Shown here one piece after another: positions 20,209-29,096 of a stretch of DNA of 64,000 bases. The DNA is from Pseudomonas sp. (GTDB lineage: Bacteria; Pseudomonadota; Gammaproteobacteria; Pseudomonadales; Pseudomonadaceae). How positions within the stretch are numbered: position 1 is the stretch's first letter; each line of letters opens with the position of its first letter. The notes under the pieces are model-generated. The model was not told the DNA's origin, made no database searches, and was given only the letters and a program-made list of their open reading frames with translations. Made by a program: the position numbers and the translations under genes. The DNA lies in the NCBI RefSeq assembly GCF_030683065.1, contig NZ_JAUXMX010000031.1, forward strand, positions 1-64,000. Reading direction: 5' to 3'.

Positions 20209-22503
20209 CTAGCGCAGCTCAAACCGACGTGTCTGTACGGCTTGCGAATCCAGGCCGACCTGCACCTCGAACTCACCCAGTTCAGCGACGTGCTGCAACT
20301 GCGCGTTGAAGAACTTCAGGTCCTCCTGATTGATGCTGAAGCGCACCTGAGTTTGTTCGCCGGCTTTCAGCGTGACTTTTTCAAAGCGCTTCAACTCCTT
20401 GACCGGACGCACCACAGAAGCCGCGATGTCGCGGATGTACAGTTGAACGACAGTCGCGCCGTCACGCGCCCCGGTGTTTTTCAGGGTCAGGCTGACGTCG
20501 AGGGTGCCGTCGCGCGCCAGGCTGCGGCTCGAAAGCTGCAAATCGTCAAGACTGAAATCGGTGTAGCTCAAGCCATAGCCGAACGGATACAGCGGTCCGT
20601 TGGGTTCCTCGAAGTACTGCGAGGTGTAGTTTCCCGGATGACCCTCGACAAAGGGACGACCGAGCCGCAAGTGGTTGTAGTAGGTCGGAATCTGCCCGAC
20701 CGTTCGCGGGAAGGTGATGGGCAGCTTGCCGGACGGGTTGTAATCACCGAACAACACGTCAGCAATCGCATTGCCGCCCTCGGTGCCACTGAACCAGGTT
20801 TCCACTATTGCGTCGGCATTGGCCTGCTCCCAGTTGAGGGCCAGCGGCCTGCCGTTCATCAATACCAGCACCAGCGGTTTACCGGTTTTCTTCAGCGCGC
20901 GCAGCAACGCCTGCTGGCTGGGGGGAATGTCCAGGCGTGTGCGGCTCGAGGACTCGTGTGACATGCCGCGCGCCTCGCCAACCGCCACGACAATCACATC
21001 GGCCTGTTCGGCGGCTTGCAGCGCTTCGGCAATCAGCTCGGCGGGCGGGCGTGGGTCCTGCACCACCACCGGTTTGTCCTCCTTGAGGAAGTTCAGGTAG
21101 TCGATGATGCGCTGATCATCGGTGACGTTCGCCCCGAGGGCATAGACCACTTGCGCGCGCTCGCCCAGCGCTGCGTTCAGGCCCTGGCGCAGGGTGACCG
21201 ACTGCGCGGCGTTACCGGCTGCCGACCAGCTCCCCAGCATGTCGATGGGCGAATCGGCCAGGGGGCCAACCAGGGCAATGCGCGCGGTCTTTTGCAGCGG
21301 GAGGGTCTGCTGACGGTTTTTCAGCAAAACCATCGACTGGCGTGCCACGGCCCTGGCCTCGGCACGGTGCAGGCGGCTTTCGGCCTGGACGTCGGCCGGG
21401 TCTTCGGCAGCGATACCGATGCGCCGGTACGGATCATGGAACAAGCCCATGTCGTATTTGGCCCCGAGCACTTCGCGCACGGCATTGTCGATTTCCGCCA
21501 CCCTGACCTCACCCGAGCGCACCAGTGCGGGCAGCTCCTGGCGATACAGCGAGTCGGCCATGCTCATGTCGATACCGGCCCTGATCGCCAGCTTGGCAGC
21601 CTCGCGTCCATCCTTGGCAATCCCGTGACTGACCAGTTCGGTGATCGCCCCGTGGTCGCTGATCGTGACCCCAGTGAAGCCCCAATCGCGGCGCAGCAGA
21701 TCCTGCATCAGCCAGGTGTTGGCGGTGGCGGGCACGCCGTTGATCGTATTCAGGGCGACCATCAAGCCGCCCGCACCGGCGTCGATGGCAGCACGGTAGG
21801 GCGGCAGGTAATCCTGATACATGCGCATCGGGCTCATATCCACCACGTTGTAGTCGCGCCCGCCCTCGACCGCACCATACAGGGCGAAGTGCTTGACGCT
21901 GGCCATCACACTGTCGGCGGCGCTGGGGGTTGGTCCTTGCAAGGCCTTGACCATGCTGCGGGCAATCTGCGAAACCAGATACGGGTCTTCGCCAAAGCCT
22001 TCCGAGGTGCGGCCCCAGCGCGGATCGCGGGTGATATCGACCATCGGTGCGAACGTCATGTCGAGGCCGTCGGCGCTGGCCTCGATGGCGGCGATGCGAC
22101 CGCTCAGGGCAATCGCCTGCAAGTCCCAACTCGACGCCAGCGCCAGGCTGATCGGGAAAATGGTGCGGTGGCCATGGATCACGTCGTAGGCGAAGAACAG
22201 CGGAATCTTCAGCCGACTGTTCTGCACCGCGGCGTCCTGCATGGGGCGGTTGTCGCTGCGCGTCACCGTATTGAAGGTGCCACCGATGTTGCCGGCGGCG
22301 ATCTCCTCGAGGATACGCGGGCGCGGCATATCCCCGCCGATACTGATCAAGCGCAACTGGCCGATTTTTTCCTCAAGAGTCATCTGCGTCATCAAATCGG
22401 CGATGAAGGCCTGTTTATTGTCCAGCAGGGGGGGAGAAGTCCCGGCCAGAGTTGCGGTCGTCGCAAAGCAGGCTATGAGGCCAAGCAGATACAGCCTGTT
22501 CAT
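20209..22503 (-). CDS. bglX: Periplasmic beta-glucosidase, glycoside hydrolase family 3
   Basis: Hydrolyses terminal beta-glucosides in the periplasm. The product has 764 aa with a signal peptide cut near residue 20 (ATTATLA). The GH3 N-domain contains SVKHFALYG (202-210) and the nucleophile Asp283 in VTISDHGAI. The C-domain has GEARGMSHESSSR, and a fibronectin-like domain closes the protein. Length and order match E. coli BglX. It is a single gene with no sugar regulator or transporter next to it. Confidence 0.93.
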   Translation of the reverse strand: MNRLYLLGLIACFATTATLAGTSPPLLDNKQAFIADLMTQMTLEEKIGQLRLISIGGDMPRPRILEEIAAGNIGGTFNTVTRSDNRPMQDAAVQNSRLKIPLFFAYDVIHGHRTIFPISLALASSWDLQAIALSGRIAAIEASADGLDMTFAPMVDITRDPRWGRTSEGFGEDPYLVSQIARSMVKALQGPTPSAADSVMASVKHFALYGAVEGGRDYNVVDMSPMRMYQDYLPPYRAAIDAGAGGLMVALNTINGVPATANTWLMQDLLRRDWGFTGVTISDHGAITELVSHGIAKDGREAAKLAIRAGIDMSMADSLYRQELPALVRSGEVRVAEIDNAVREVLGAKYDMGLFHDPYRRIGIAAEDPADVQAESRLHRAEARAVARQSMVLLKNRQQTLPLQKTARIALVGPLADSPIDMLGSWSAAGNAAQSVTLRQGLNAALGERAQVVYALGANVTDDQRIIDYLNFLKEDKPVVVQDPRPPAELIAEALQAAEQADVIVVAVGEARGMSHESSSRTRLDIPPSQQALLRALKKTGKPLVLVLMNGRPLALNWEQANADAIVETWFSGTEGGNAIADVLFGDYNPSGKLPITFPRTVGQIPTYYNHLRLGRPFVEGHPGNYTSQYFEEPNGPLYPFGYGLSYTDFSLDDLQLSSRSLARDGTLDVSLTLKNTGARDGATVVQLYIRDIAASVVRPVKELKRFEKVTLKAGEQTQVRFSINQEDLKFFNAQLQHVAELGEFEVQVGLDSQAVQTRRFELR

Positions 22504-22698
22504 TCGATGGTATTCCTGAGTGATGCATACATGGACGCTAGGGAGGGCAGATTGGCTGGGCTGTGCCCACGCCAGATGTTGGCACGGCTCAGGCGCCTGG
22601 CATGATTCGCGTAGGCTGCGCTGTGCGCACCGGCCAATAACGCCATGCCTGACCGGCCGGGCAACGGCAGGCTCCGACTGGCAGCCCGGCAGTATGGC

Positions 22699-23160
22699 TT
22701 ACAACCAGCGGCGAACTCTGGATTTATAGTGATCAAACTCAGCGCCGAACAGTGCCTCAAGCGCACGTTCTTCGGCAGTAATCTGAAAACGGTTCATATA
22801 GAGAGCGAAGCCAAGCACTCCCGCCAGCGACCAGGGCGATGCAAGAAAGACCGCCCAGGCAACGAGAAACAGGACAAAGCCAAGGTACATAGGGTTGCGC
22901 GAAACTCGATAGATCCCCGAACGCACCAGCGCCGATGCTTTCTCCGGTTTCAGCGGATTGACCGTGGTCTTGGCCTGGCGGAACACCAGTACACCGGCCA
23001 GACAGAAGACCGCGCCAAGCGACAGCATGACCAGGGTGATGACTATGCGCAGCCAGTCGCTTACCTCGACATGTGGCACAGCGCGTGAAAGCGCCCACAT
23101 AAACAGCGCGAACAGGGTCGCGACCAGTGGTGGTGGAATCCTCTTTTCAAGTGCGTGCAT
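22699..23160 (-). CDS. ICMT/PEMT-type membrane methyltransferase family protein
   Basis: Small integral membrane protein of 153 aa with about four spans. The C-terminal half carries the family signature SGIYRVSRNPMYLGF followed by a hydrophobic segment and RFQITAEERALEALFG. The substrate of bacterial members is mostly unknown. It is divergent from hemN. A decayed copy of the same gene is present at 46990-47214, so this locus has been duplicated within the window. Confidence 0.85.
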   Translation of the reverse strand: MHALEKRIPPPLVATLFALFMWALSRAVPHVEVSDWLRIVITLVMLSLGAVFCLAGVLVFRQAKTTVNPLKPEKASALVRSGIYRVSRNPMYLGFVLFLVAWAVFLASPWSLAGVLGFALYMNRFQITAEERALEALFGAEFDHYKSRVRRWL

Positions 23161-23260
23161 AGGGTGTCCTTGCAGTGGGTGGCAACGTGCGTGGCGGGGC
23201 TCATTCTGGTCCAGAAAAGCGTCGGCCCGCTACAGTGCCGAACCAGGTTGTGCGCGAGCA

Positions 23261-23274
23261 TTGACCCTCGTCAT
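23261..23274 (+). promoter_or_regulatory. ANR/DNR box of hemN
   Basis: TTGACCCTCGTCAT matches TTGAT-N4-ATCAA at 7 of 10 positions. A good -10, TACAAT, lies at 23297-23302, exactly 29.5 bp from the box centre as in class II FNR-type promoters. The weak right half is offset by this placement. Confidence 0.6.
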
Positions 23275-23396
23275 GTGCTGCGCCCGCGCAGCACCCTACA
23301 ATCGCGGCATTATTGCCGGCGACCGGCGCAGGCAAGGCGGGCGCTCCGCTAGCCGCAGCTGCGGTTTTCCTATTTATGCTATCGAGGTGGTCGAAC

Positions 23397-24785
23397 ATGG
23401 ACCAATCGCTGAACTTCAATCGCGCGCTGGTCGAGAAGTATGATCGCCCAGGGCCGCGCTACACCTCCTATCCCACCGCGCCGCAATTCCATCAGGCGTT
23501 TGCCATGGACGATTATCAGAGCGCCGTTGCCGCGAGCAATCGGGCGGTCGCGCCCAGGTCGTTGTCGCTGTACATCCACATTCCGTTTTGCCAGAGCCTT
23601 TGTTACTACTGCGCCTGCAACAAGATCATCACCCAAAAGACCCATCGCGCCGTGGAGTACCTGAGCTATCTCAAGCGTGAAATCGCCATGCAGGGCGCGT
23701 TGTTCGACAGCACGCGCAAACTGACCCAGTTGCACCTTGGCGGCGGCACGCCGACCTACCTGACCAGCGAGCAGTTGGCCGATCTGATGGCTACCTTGCA
23801 CCAGGCATTCAACCTGGATGACAGCGACGACCACGAATTCTCCATCGAGGTCGATCCACGGACCATCAGCATCGAGCAGATTCAGCACCTGCGTGCACTT
23901 GGTTTTAACCGCCTGAGTTTCGGCGTGCAGGACTTCGACACGCACGTGCAGGCGGCGGTCAACCGGGTGCAGAGCGAGGAACAGGTCTACGCGCTGGTCG
24001 CCGCCTCGCGCGAGGCGCGCTTCAAGTCGGTCAGCGTCGACCTGATCTACGGCCTGCCGCTGCAGACGGTGGCCAGTTTCGACGTGACCCTGAGCAAGAT
24101 CATCGACCTGCGTCCGGATCGCATCGCCGCTTACAGCTATGCCCACCTGCCGGAAATGGTGCGCGCGCAACGGCTGATCCGCCGCGAAGACATGCCGCCG
24201 CCGGAGCGCAAACTGGAGCTGCTGGAACTGACCATCAAGCGCCTGACCGACGCCGGCTACGTGTATATTGGCATGGATCACTTCGCCCTGCCGGACGACG
24301 AACTGGCCTTGGCCCGCGCCAACGGCACCTTGCAACGTAATTTCCAGGGTTACTCCACCCATGCCGATCGCGACCTGATTGGCCTGGGTGTGTCCTCGAT
24401 CGGCAACGTCGGCGACAGCTACAGCCAGAGCGTCAAGGAGCTCTCGCAGTACTATGCGCGCCTCGACCAAGGCATGCTGCCGGTGCACCGCGGTTACAGC
24501 CTGAACGCCGACGACTTGCTGCGCCGCGAAGTCATCAGCGCCTTGATGTGCCATGGCCGGATCGACTTCGCCAGTGTCGAAGCGCGCCACGGGATTAACT
24601 TCAAAGACTACTTCGCCGAATCCCTCTCTATGCTCAAGGAGCATGTGGCGGATCGTCTGGTGGAAATCCACGACGACGCCTTGGTGCTGTTGCCGCAGGG
24701 GCACCTGATGATGCGCAGCGTGGCTATGGCGTTCGATGCCTATCTGGGCGACGCGCAGAAAGGTCGCTTCTCACGCACGGTTTGA
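23397..24785 (+). CDS. hemN: Oxygen-independent coproporphyrinogen III oxidase
   Basis: Radical-SAM enzyme that makes protoporphyrinogen IX for heme without oxygen, essential in denitrifying growth. The product has 462 aa from the ATG at 23397, with GAGGTGG six bases upstream. Cluster cysteines are Cys65, Cys69 and Cys72 in PFCQSLCYYC, and LHLGGGTPTYL, IEVDPR and LIYGLPLQT follow. The HemN C-terminal domain is complete. An FNR-type box lies upstream. A paralogue lacking the cysteines follows at 25287. Confidence 0.97.
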   Translation: MDQSLNFNRALVEKYDRPGPRYTSYPTAPQFHQAFAMDDYQSAVAASNRAVAPRSLSLYIHIPFCQSLCYYCACNKIITQKTHRAVEYLSYLKREIAMQGALFDSTRKLTQLHLGGGTPTYLTSEQLADLMATLHQAFNLDDSDDHEFSIEVDPRTISIEQIQHLRALGFNRLSFGVQDFDTHVQAAVNRVQSEEQVYALVAASREARFKSVSVDLIYGLPLQTVASFDVTLSKIIDLRPDRIAAYSYAHLPEMVRAQRLIRREDMPPPERKLELLELTIKRLTDAGYVYIGMDHFALPDDELALARANGTLQRNFQGYSTHADRDLIGLGVSSIGNVGDSYSQSVKELSQYYARLDQGMLPVHRGYSLNADDLLRREVISALMCHGRIDFASVEARHGINFKDYFAESLSMLKEHVADRLVEIHDDALVLLPQGHLMMRSVAMAFDAYLGDAQKGRFSRTV

Positions 24786-25214
24786 ATTGTGCAGCCTCTT
24801 GCCCTGATTAACTCCGGGGTGCACGCACGGCGCCGCTGCGCAGCTGACGCGGAGCGCCGCTCCACCAACTGACATGAGTTGATCTGGCCAAGGCTGGAGG
24901 CACTGATACGTCTGGACTCAGCGATTCAGGGCAAGCCGCTCCACTCATGCGAGCCCTGGTCTTGGTTTTGTATGCTCTGTCAGTGACACGCAGCCTCGCC
25001 GGCATGTCCATTAGCCTCGCCTGCTCAAACTATACAGATGCAATTTGGCGGAGTTCTGGCGCTTGGCGAGTGTGCCGGATTGTCTGCTGGCTACACAGTG
25101 GACTGAGCGCTTGTGGAAACTCTCGCCTTATGGCTTTTGATTTTTTCACATCTGCTAAATCAACGAGAGCTTGAGCCAATCGGGTCGTTTCAGGCGCGCG
25201 GTTTTTCGTCGAGG
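24786..25214. other. Non-coding stretch upstream of the HemN paralogue
   Basis: About 430 bp with no credible gene. GC-rich inverted motifs near 24825-24866 (GCGCCGCTGCGCAGC, GCGGAGCGCCGC) could be a terminator for hemN or a worn repeat. I see nothing else of note before the FNR-type box at 25215. Confidence 0.5.
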
Positions 25215-25228
25215 TTGACTCAGGTCAA
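25215..25228 (+). promoter_or_regulatory. ANR/DNR box of the HemN paralogue
   Basis: TTGACTCAGGTCAA, a perfectly symmetric 8-of-10 match to the FNR/ANR consensus. The hexamer GACACT, a weak -10, lies at 25251-25256, 29.5 bp from the centre. Confidence 0.7.
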
Positions 25229-25286
25229 TGAGGTTTGCTGGCTACCCCTCGACACTTATACCGATTGTCATTCAGGAGATAACCTG

Positions 25287-26645
25287 ATGCGTGAAACCAT
25301 CAACTGGGACCACAAATTGCTCGGTCGCTATGCCCACAGTGATGTTAGCCATGGTTGCTATCCCGATACCACCGCCTTCCATCGCGGTATTGGCTCGCTG
25401 GACCTGTTGCGCGCCTTGCGCGGCAGTCGGCAGGCCCAGCGCGCCCTATCGCTGGCGGTGCAGTTGCCAGCCAACCGTACCTTCGGTCAGCCGCGTGCGA
25501 GTTGTTCGCCAAGTGTCTTCACCACCTACCTGGAGCGCCTGAAGCGGGAGGTCGACACGATCAGTTGCCACCTGGGGGCTCAACAGCGCGTCGAGCAATT
25601 CCACCTGGCCGGCGGCAGTACGCCCAGCGCTGATCAGCTGCACGGGCTGATCAGTCATTTACGCCAACGCTGCAATTTTCTCGATTACGACGAGGGCGAC
25701 TACAGCATCGATATCCAGTTGCCTCACTCGGATTGGGCAACCATGGGCCGGTTGCGCGAGCTGGGCTTCAACCACGTCAGTATCGGTGTGCCTGATATCG
25801 CCGCGGTCAGTAGCGCAGCGCAGGCCTGGCAGGACCCAAGGAAAATTCGCTCGCTGATCGATGCCGCCCGCACACTCAACTATCGCTCGGTGAATATCGA
25901 CATCGGCTATGGCCGTGCCTGGCAAACCCGGGCAAGTTTCGCGCGCAAGGTGGCGGCCATCATCGAGCTGCAGCCGAACCGGGTGACGGTTTTCGACTAT
26001 GCCGATCTGCCACAGCGCTATCGGCCGCTGGTGCGGTTGGCCGCTAGTGGCCTGTCCGACCGGGAGGACAGGCTGGCCATGCAGCGACAATACGTAGAGC
26101 AGCTCAGCCAAGCGGGCTATCGCTATATCGGTATGGGCTTGTTCGCCCTGGCGGATGACGACCTGGCCATCGCCCAGGAAACCGCCAGCTTGCAGCTCAA
26201 CTGCCAGGGTTTCAGCCAGCACGCGGGCTGCGACCATATCGGTCTGGGGGTCGCGGCCATCAGCCAGATCGACGGCCTTTACGTGCAGAACAGCTGCGAT
26301 CTTCAGGGCTATCAGGCGCAACTGGACAGGGGCCAGTTGGCGACTTGCCGCGGCTTTCGCTGCGGGCCTGACGACTGCCTGCGTGGCGAGGTAATCGAGC
26401 GCCTGATTTGTGACTGCAGCCTGGATATCCGCCGTATTGAGGCACGTTTCGGCCTGCTGTTTCGCGAGTATTTCGCCGATGCGTGGCCGGCCCTGGAGCA
26501 GATGCAGCGCGATGGTCTGCTCAGGTTCGATGAGGCCTCCATCGCCATTCTTCCCGCCGGGCGTTTGCTGGTGAACGCGGTGTGCCGGTTGTTCGATCGC
26601 TACAGCGGGGTGGCGCCTGTGCCATCCGTTTTTAAGGCGGTTTAG
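25287..26645 (+). CDS. HemN paralogue lacking the radical-SAM cysteines
   Basis: 452 aa, start at the ATG at 25287 behind CAGGAG; the longer frame from 25113 would include the regulatory box. It aligns with HemN end to end. The C-terminal part is strongly conserved (GYRYIGMGLFALADDDLAIAQ against GYVYIGMDHFALPDDELALAR in HemN). At the cluster site the three cysteines are replaced by Asn63, Gly67 and Arg70. GGGTP has become AGGSTP, and EVDP and IYGLP are lost. It cannot hold the usual 4Fe-4S cluster at that site, so HemN catalysis is unlikely. An open full-length frame and its own ANR/DNR box argue for a function, perhaps heme or porphyrin binding. That role is a guess. Confidence 0.8.
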   Translation: MRETINWDHKLLGRYAHSDVSHGCYPDTTAFHRGIGSLDLLRALRGSRQAQRALSLAVQLPANRTFGQPRASCSPSVFTTYLERLKREVDTISCHLGAQQRVEQFHLAGGSTPSADQLHGLISHLRQRCNFLDYDEGDYSIDIQLPHSDWATMGRLRELGFNHVSIGVPDIAAVSSAAQAWQDPRKIRSLIDAARTLNYRSVNIDIGYGRAWQTRASFARKVAAIIELQPNRVTVFDYADLPQRYRPLVRLAASGLSDREDRLAMQRQYVEQLSQAGYRYIGMGLFALADDDLAIAQETASLQLNCQGFSQHAGCDHIGLGVAAISQIDGLYVQNSCDLQGYQAQLDRGQLATCRGFRCGPDDCLRGEVIERLICDCSLDIRRIEARFGLLFREYFADAWPALEQMQRDGLLRFDEASIAILPAGRLLVNAVCRLFDRYSGVAPVPSVFKAV

Positions 26646-26854
26646 CAGGCTGTTTTTCTACGGCCAGCTAGTCGTGCGCAAGACACCTGCGACCCCGGGT
26701 CGCAGTCGCTGCATTAGCAGCGTAAAGCCCCTGGCCGTAGGGCTTGAAGCTTGTCCAGAGCGCCTTGCTGCCCGAGGCATACCTCCAACGAGGAATGGGC
26801 TGCAGCAACGTAGCGGTGCAGTCTGCAGCCAGACATTCTATGGAGGCTTCCAGC

Positions 26855-27412
26855 ATGGCTCATCTGTCCAGTGCCGATTTCCAGACATTACGCATCGCTG
26901 TCCTGACCGTCAGCGACACCCGCAGTCTAGCTACCGATACCTCGGGGCAGACCCTGATCGAAGGACTGGAGTCGGCCGGCCACGCGCTGGTTGAGCGCGC
27001 CCTGGTGATCGATGATATCTGGCAGATCCGCGCGCGGGTCTGTGCCTGGATCGCCAACCCACTGGTGCAGGTGATACTGATCACCGGCGGCACCGGTTTC
27101 ACCGCACGGGACAATACCCCGCAAGCCGTAGCGCCCTTACTGGATAAACTGGTCGATGGCTTCGGCGAACTGTTCCGCCAGGTCTCGCTGGCAGAGATCG
27201 GCACCTCATGCCTGCAGTCGCGTGCCGTGGCCGGGATCAGTAATGGCGTGCTGGTCTGCTGCCTACCCGGCTCGCCCAACGCCTGCCGCACGGCCTGGGA
27301 GAAGATCCTGCGCGAGCAACTGGACAGCCGCACTGGGCCATGCAACTTCGTCGCCCATCTCAAACGCCTGGCCGATCAGCCGCAGACCCTGCTCTGCGGA
27401 GCCCGCTCGTGA
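26855..27412 (+). CDS. moaB: MoaB-family molybdopterin adenylyltransferase-like protein
   Basis: Molybdenum-cofactor protein of the MoaB/MogA fold, 185 aa, from the ATG at 26855 with GGAGG eight bases upstream. The substrate loop is ILITGGTGFTARDNTP, and LPGSPNACRTAWEKIL closes the pocket. It overlaps moeA by four bases (GTGA) and is thus translationally coupled to it. In P. aeruginosa the moaB1-moeA1 pair also serves nitrate respiration, which fits the narGHJI operon here. Confidence 0.92.
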   Translation: MAHLSSADFQTLRIAVLTVSDTRSLATDTSGQTLIEGLESAGHALVERALVIDDIWQIRARVCAWIANPLVQVILITGGTGFTARDNTPQAVAPLLDKLVDGFGELFRQVSLAEIGTSCLQSRAVAGISNGVLVCCLPGSPNACRTAWEKILREQLDSRTGPCNFVAHLKRLADQPQTLLCGARS

Positions 27413-28641
27413 GCGCCTGCGGCTGCGACGGCAACAATCTGCGCCCTGTTGACCAGGCCATCGCTGAACTGCTGGCGCGTGCCCCCGCACCGCCACCTGT
27501 GGAACGTATCGGCCTGAGCCTGGCACTCGGTCGGGTGCTGGCCGAGCCATTAATCGCGCCGTTCGAGGTGCCAGCCTGGGACAACAGTGCGATGGACGGT
27601 TATGCCCTGCGCGCCGCCGATCTGCCAGCCGCCGGTGGTTACCTGCCGCTGGCTGGACGGATCGCGGCTGGCGATTCGGCGGCGCAGGTTTTGTCCGCCG
27701 GCCATGCGGTGCGCATTTTCACCGGCGCACCCTTGCCGCCGGGTGCCGACAGTGTGGTGATGCAGGAGCAATGTCGGCTTGAGGAGGGTCGGGTGTGGCT
27801 GCCGCCGGTCAGTGGTGGCGAGCATGTGCGCCGGCGTGGCGAGGAACTGGCCGCGGGTACTCAGGTGCTGAGCGCCGGGCAGCGCCTACGTCCCCAGGAG
27901 TTGGGTCTGCTGGCCAGTTGCGGCATCGACCAGGTGGCGGTATATCGGCGCCTGCGGGTCGGCTTGCTAAGCAGCGGTAATGAGTTGCGCGAGCCGGGTG
28001 AGGCGCTGCAACCCGGACAGATCTACAACGCCAACCGCTACAGCTTGGCTGGGGTACTGAGCAGCCTTGGTCTGGAGGTTCATGACTACGAGATAATGGC
28101 CGACGAATTGGCGGCCAGCCGCGATGCCCTGAGCCTGGCGGCTTCGGAGTGGGACATGCTGATCACCTCTGGCGGGGTGTCGGTCGGCGAGGAGGATCAC
28201 CTCAAACAGGCAATCCGCGAGCTGGGCGAATTGCACCTGTGGCGCCTGGCGATCCAACCGGGCAAGCCGCTGGCCTTCGGCGAGGTGGGCGGCAAACCCT
28301 GGATCGGCTTGCCGGGCAATCCGGCGGCGGCCTTGATCACTGCGCTGGTGGTGGCGCGGCCCTTTTTGCTCCGCGCCCAGGGTTGCCAGGACGTAGTGCC
28401 GCAGGCCCTGCGCCTGCCCGCTGGTTTCGCCTGGCACAAGACTAATGGTCGTCGCCAGTACCTGCGTGCACGGCTGGAAGCGCGGGACGGACAGCTGCGC
28501 GTGTGCCTGCACCCGCGGCAGGGCTCGGCGATGCTCACTGCGGCCTGTTGGGCCGACGGCCTGGCGCTGGTCGAGGTAGGCCAGACCCTAGAAGAGGGCG
28601 ATCTACTCGACTACCTGCCGTTCAGTGCGTTGCTGCATTAA
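27409..28641 (+). CDS. moeA: Molybdopterin molybdenumtransferase
   Basis: Inserts molybdate into adenylated molybdopterin to make the cofactor for nitrate reductase. The product has 410 aa from a GTG at 27409 overlapping the moaB stop. Conserved segments are DNSAMDGYAL, RIFTGAPLPPGAD, SGNEL, TSGGVSVGEEDH and LPGNPAAA, giving MoeA domains I to IV. The N-terminus has a Cys-rich SACGCDGNN. It is the second moe/moa gene of the cluster; moaA lies at 45953. Confidence 0.95.
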   Translation: MSACGCDGNNLRPVDQAIAELLARAPAPPPVERIGLSLALGRVLAEPLIAPFEVPAWDNSAMDGYALRAADLPAAGGYLPLAGRIAAGDSAAQVLSAGHAVRIFTGAPLPPGADSVVMQEQCRLEEGRVWLPPVSGGEHVRRRGEELAAGTQVLSAGQRLRPQELGLLASCGIDQVAVYRRLRVGLLSSGNELREPGEALQPGQIYNANRYSLAGVLSSLGLEVHDYEIMADELAASRDALSLAASEWDMLITSGGVSVGEEDHLKQAIRELGELHLWRLAIQPGKPLAFGEVGGKPWIGLPGNPAAALITALVVARPFLLRAQGCQDVVPQALRLPAGFAWHKTNGRRQYLRARLEARDGQLRVCLHPRQGSAMLTAACWADGLALVEVGQTLEEGDLLDYLPFSALLH

Positions 28642-28646
28642 GTGGT

Positions 28647-28704
28647 GTAGGAGCCAGCTTGCTGCGGCCCGGCGATCCGGCGATCCGGCGGCCCGGCGAT
28701 CCGG
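28647..28704. repeat. REP-like element, family A, with GATCC tandem units
   Basis: Begins GTAGGAGCCAGCTTGCTG, then repeated CGGCGATC units up to 28704. The same core occurs at 50861, 57477 and 61525. A partial inverted copy (GATCGCCAGCAAGGA) follows near 28748. Confidence 0.75.
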
Positions 28705-29053
28705 TATGGCGACGATCCGCTATCTGAAAGTCGGCTATCAGGCCGCAGATCGCCAGCAAGGACTCGGTGTCCCCCGGTCTCTTACAAGTCAGGCGCTGTA
28801 CTGAAGATTCGGCTCGACCAAGTAATCCAGGGTTGGACCGAGCGGTGCTCCGTTTTAGCCGACCAAGGCGCCAATTCAGCGGCGGTGGGCTAATTGGCTG
28901 GTCTGGCGAGCCGAGGCTTGTTGACCGTGATGACTCGTTGCAGCGCTTTGTTTCAGGGCCTCAGTCATCCGAACTTGGGTTAATCAGCTAACTGTACAGG
29001 CCGCTAGACGGCCCGCCGGGCGTCAAGTGGGATTGCAATGATGTTGCGCGCTT
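28705..29053. other. Non-coding stretch between the repeat and the chemoreceptor gene
   Basis: No credible coding frame. It holds a motif CCGTTTTAGCC near 28850 that also occurs near 44732 (CCGTTTTAGCCCACC), and a GGTGGGCTAA at 28885, probably a worn repeat pair. An FNR-type box follows at 29054. Confidence 0.5.
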
Positions 29054-29067
29054 TTGACGATGATCAA
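29054..29067 (+). promoter_or_regulatory. FNR-type (ANR/DNR) box before the chemoreceptor
   Basis: TTGACGATGATCAA, a 9-of-10 match. It lies only 29 bp before the chosen ATG, so class II activation would start transcription inside the gene. It may repress, or act on a start not recognised here. Confidence 0.55.
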
Positions 29068-29096
29068 TTTAATTGCAAGAAGCAAAAGGACTCGAT

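Noticed and set aside
21016..22605. Plus-strand open frame of 529 codons
   Set aside because: Antisense shadow of bglX with His/Gly/Asp-rich composition typical of reverse frames.
24879..24892. TTGATCTGGCCAAG as an FNR-type box after hemN
   Set aside because: Only the left half matches; the right half CCAAG does not, and no promoter follows at class II distance.
25113..25286. Longer N-terminus for the HemN paralogue
   Set aside because: It would place the ANR/DNR box inside the gene, has no ribosome site and adds residues absent from HemN.
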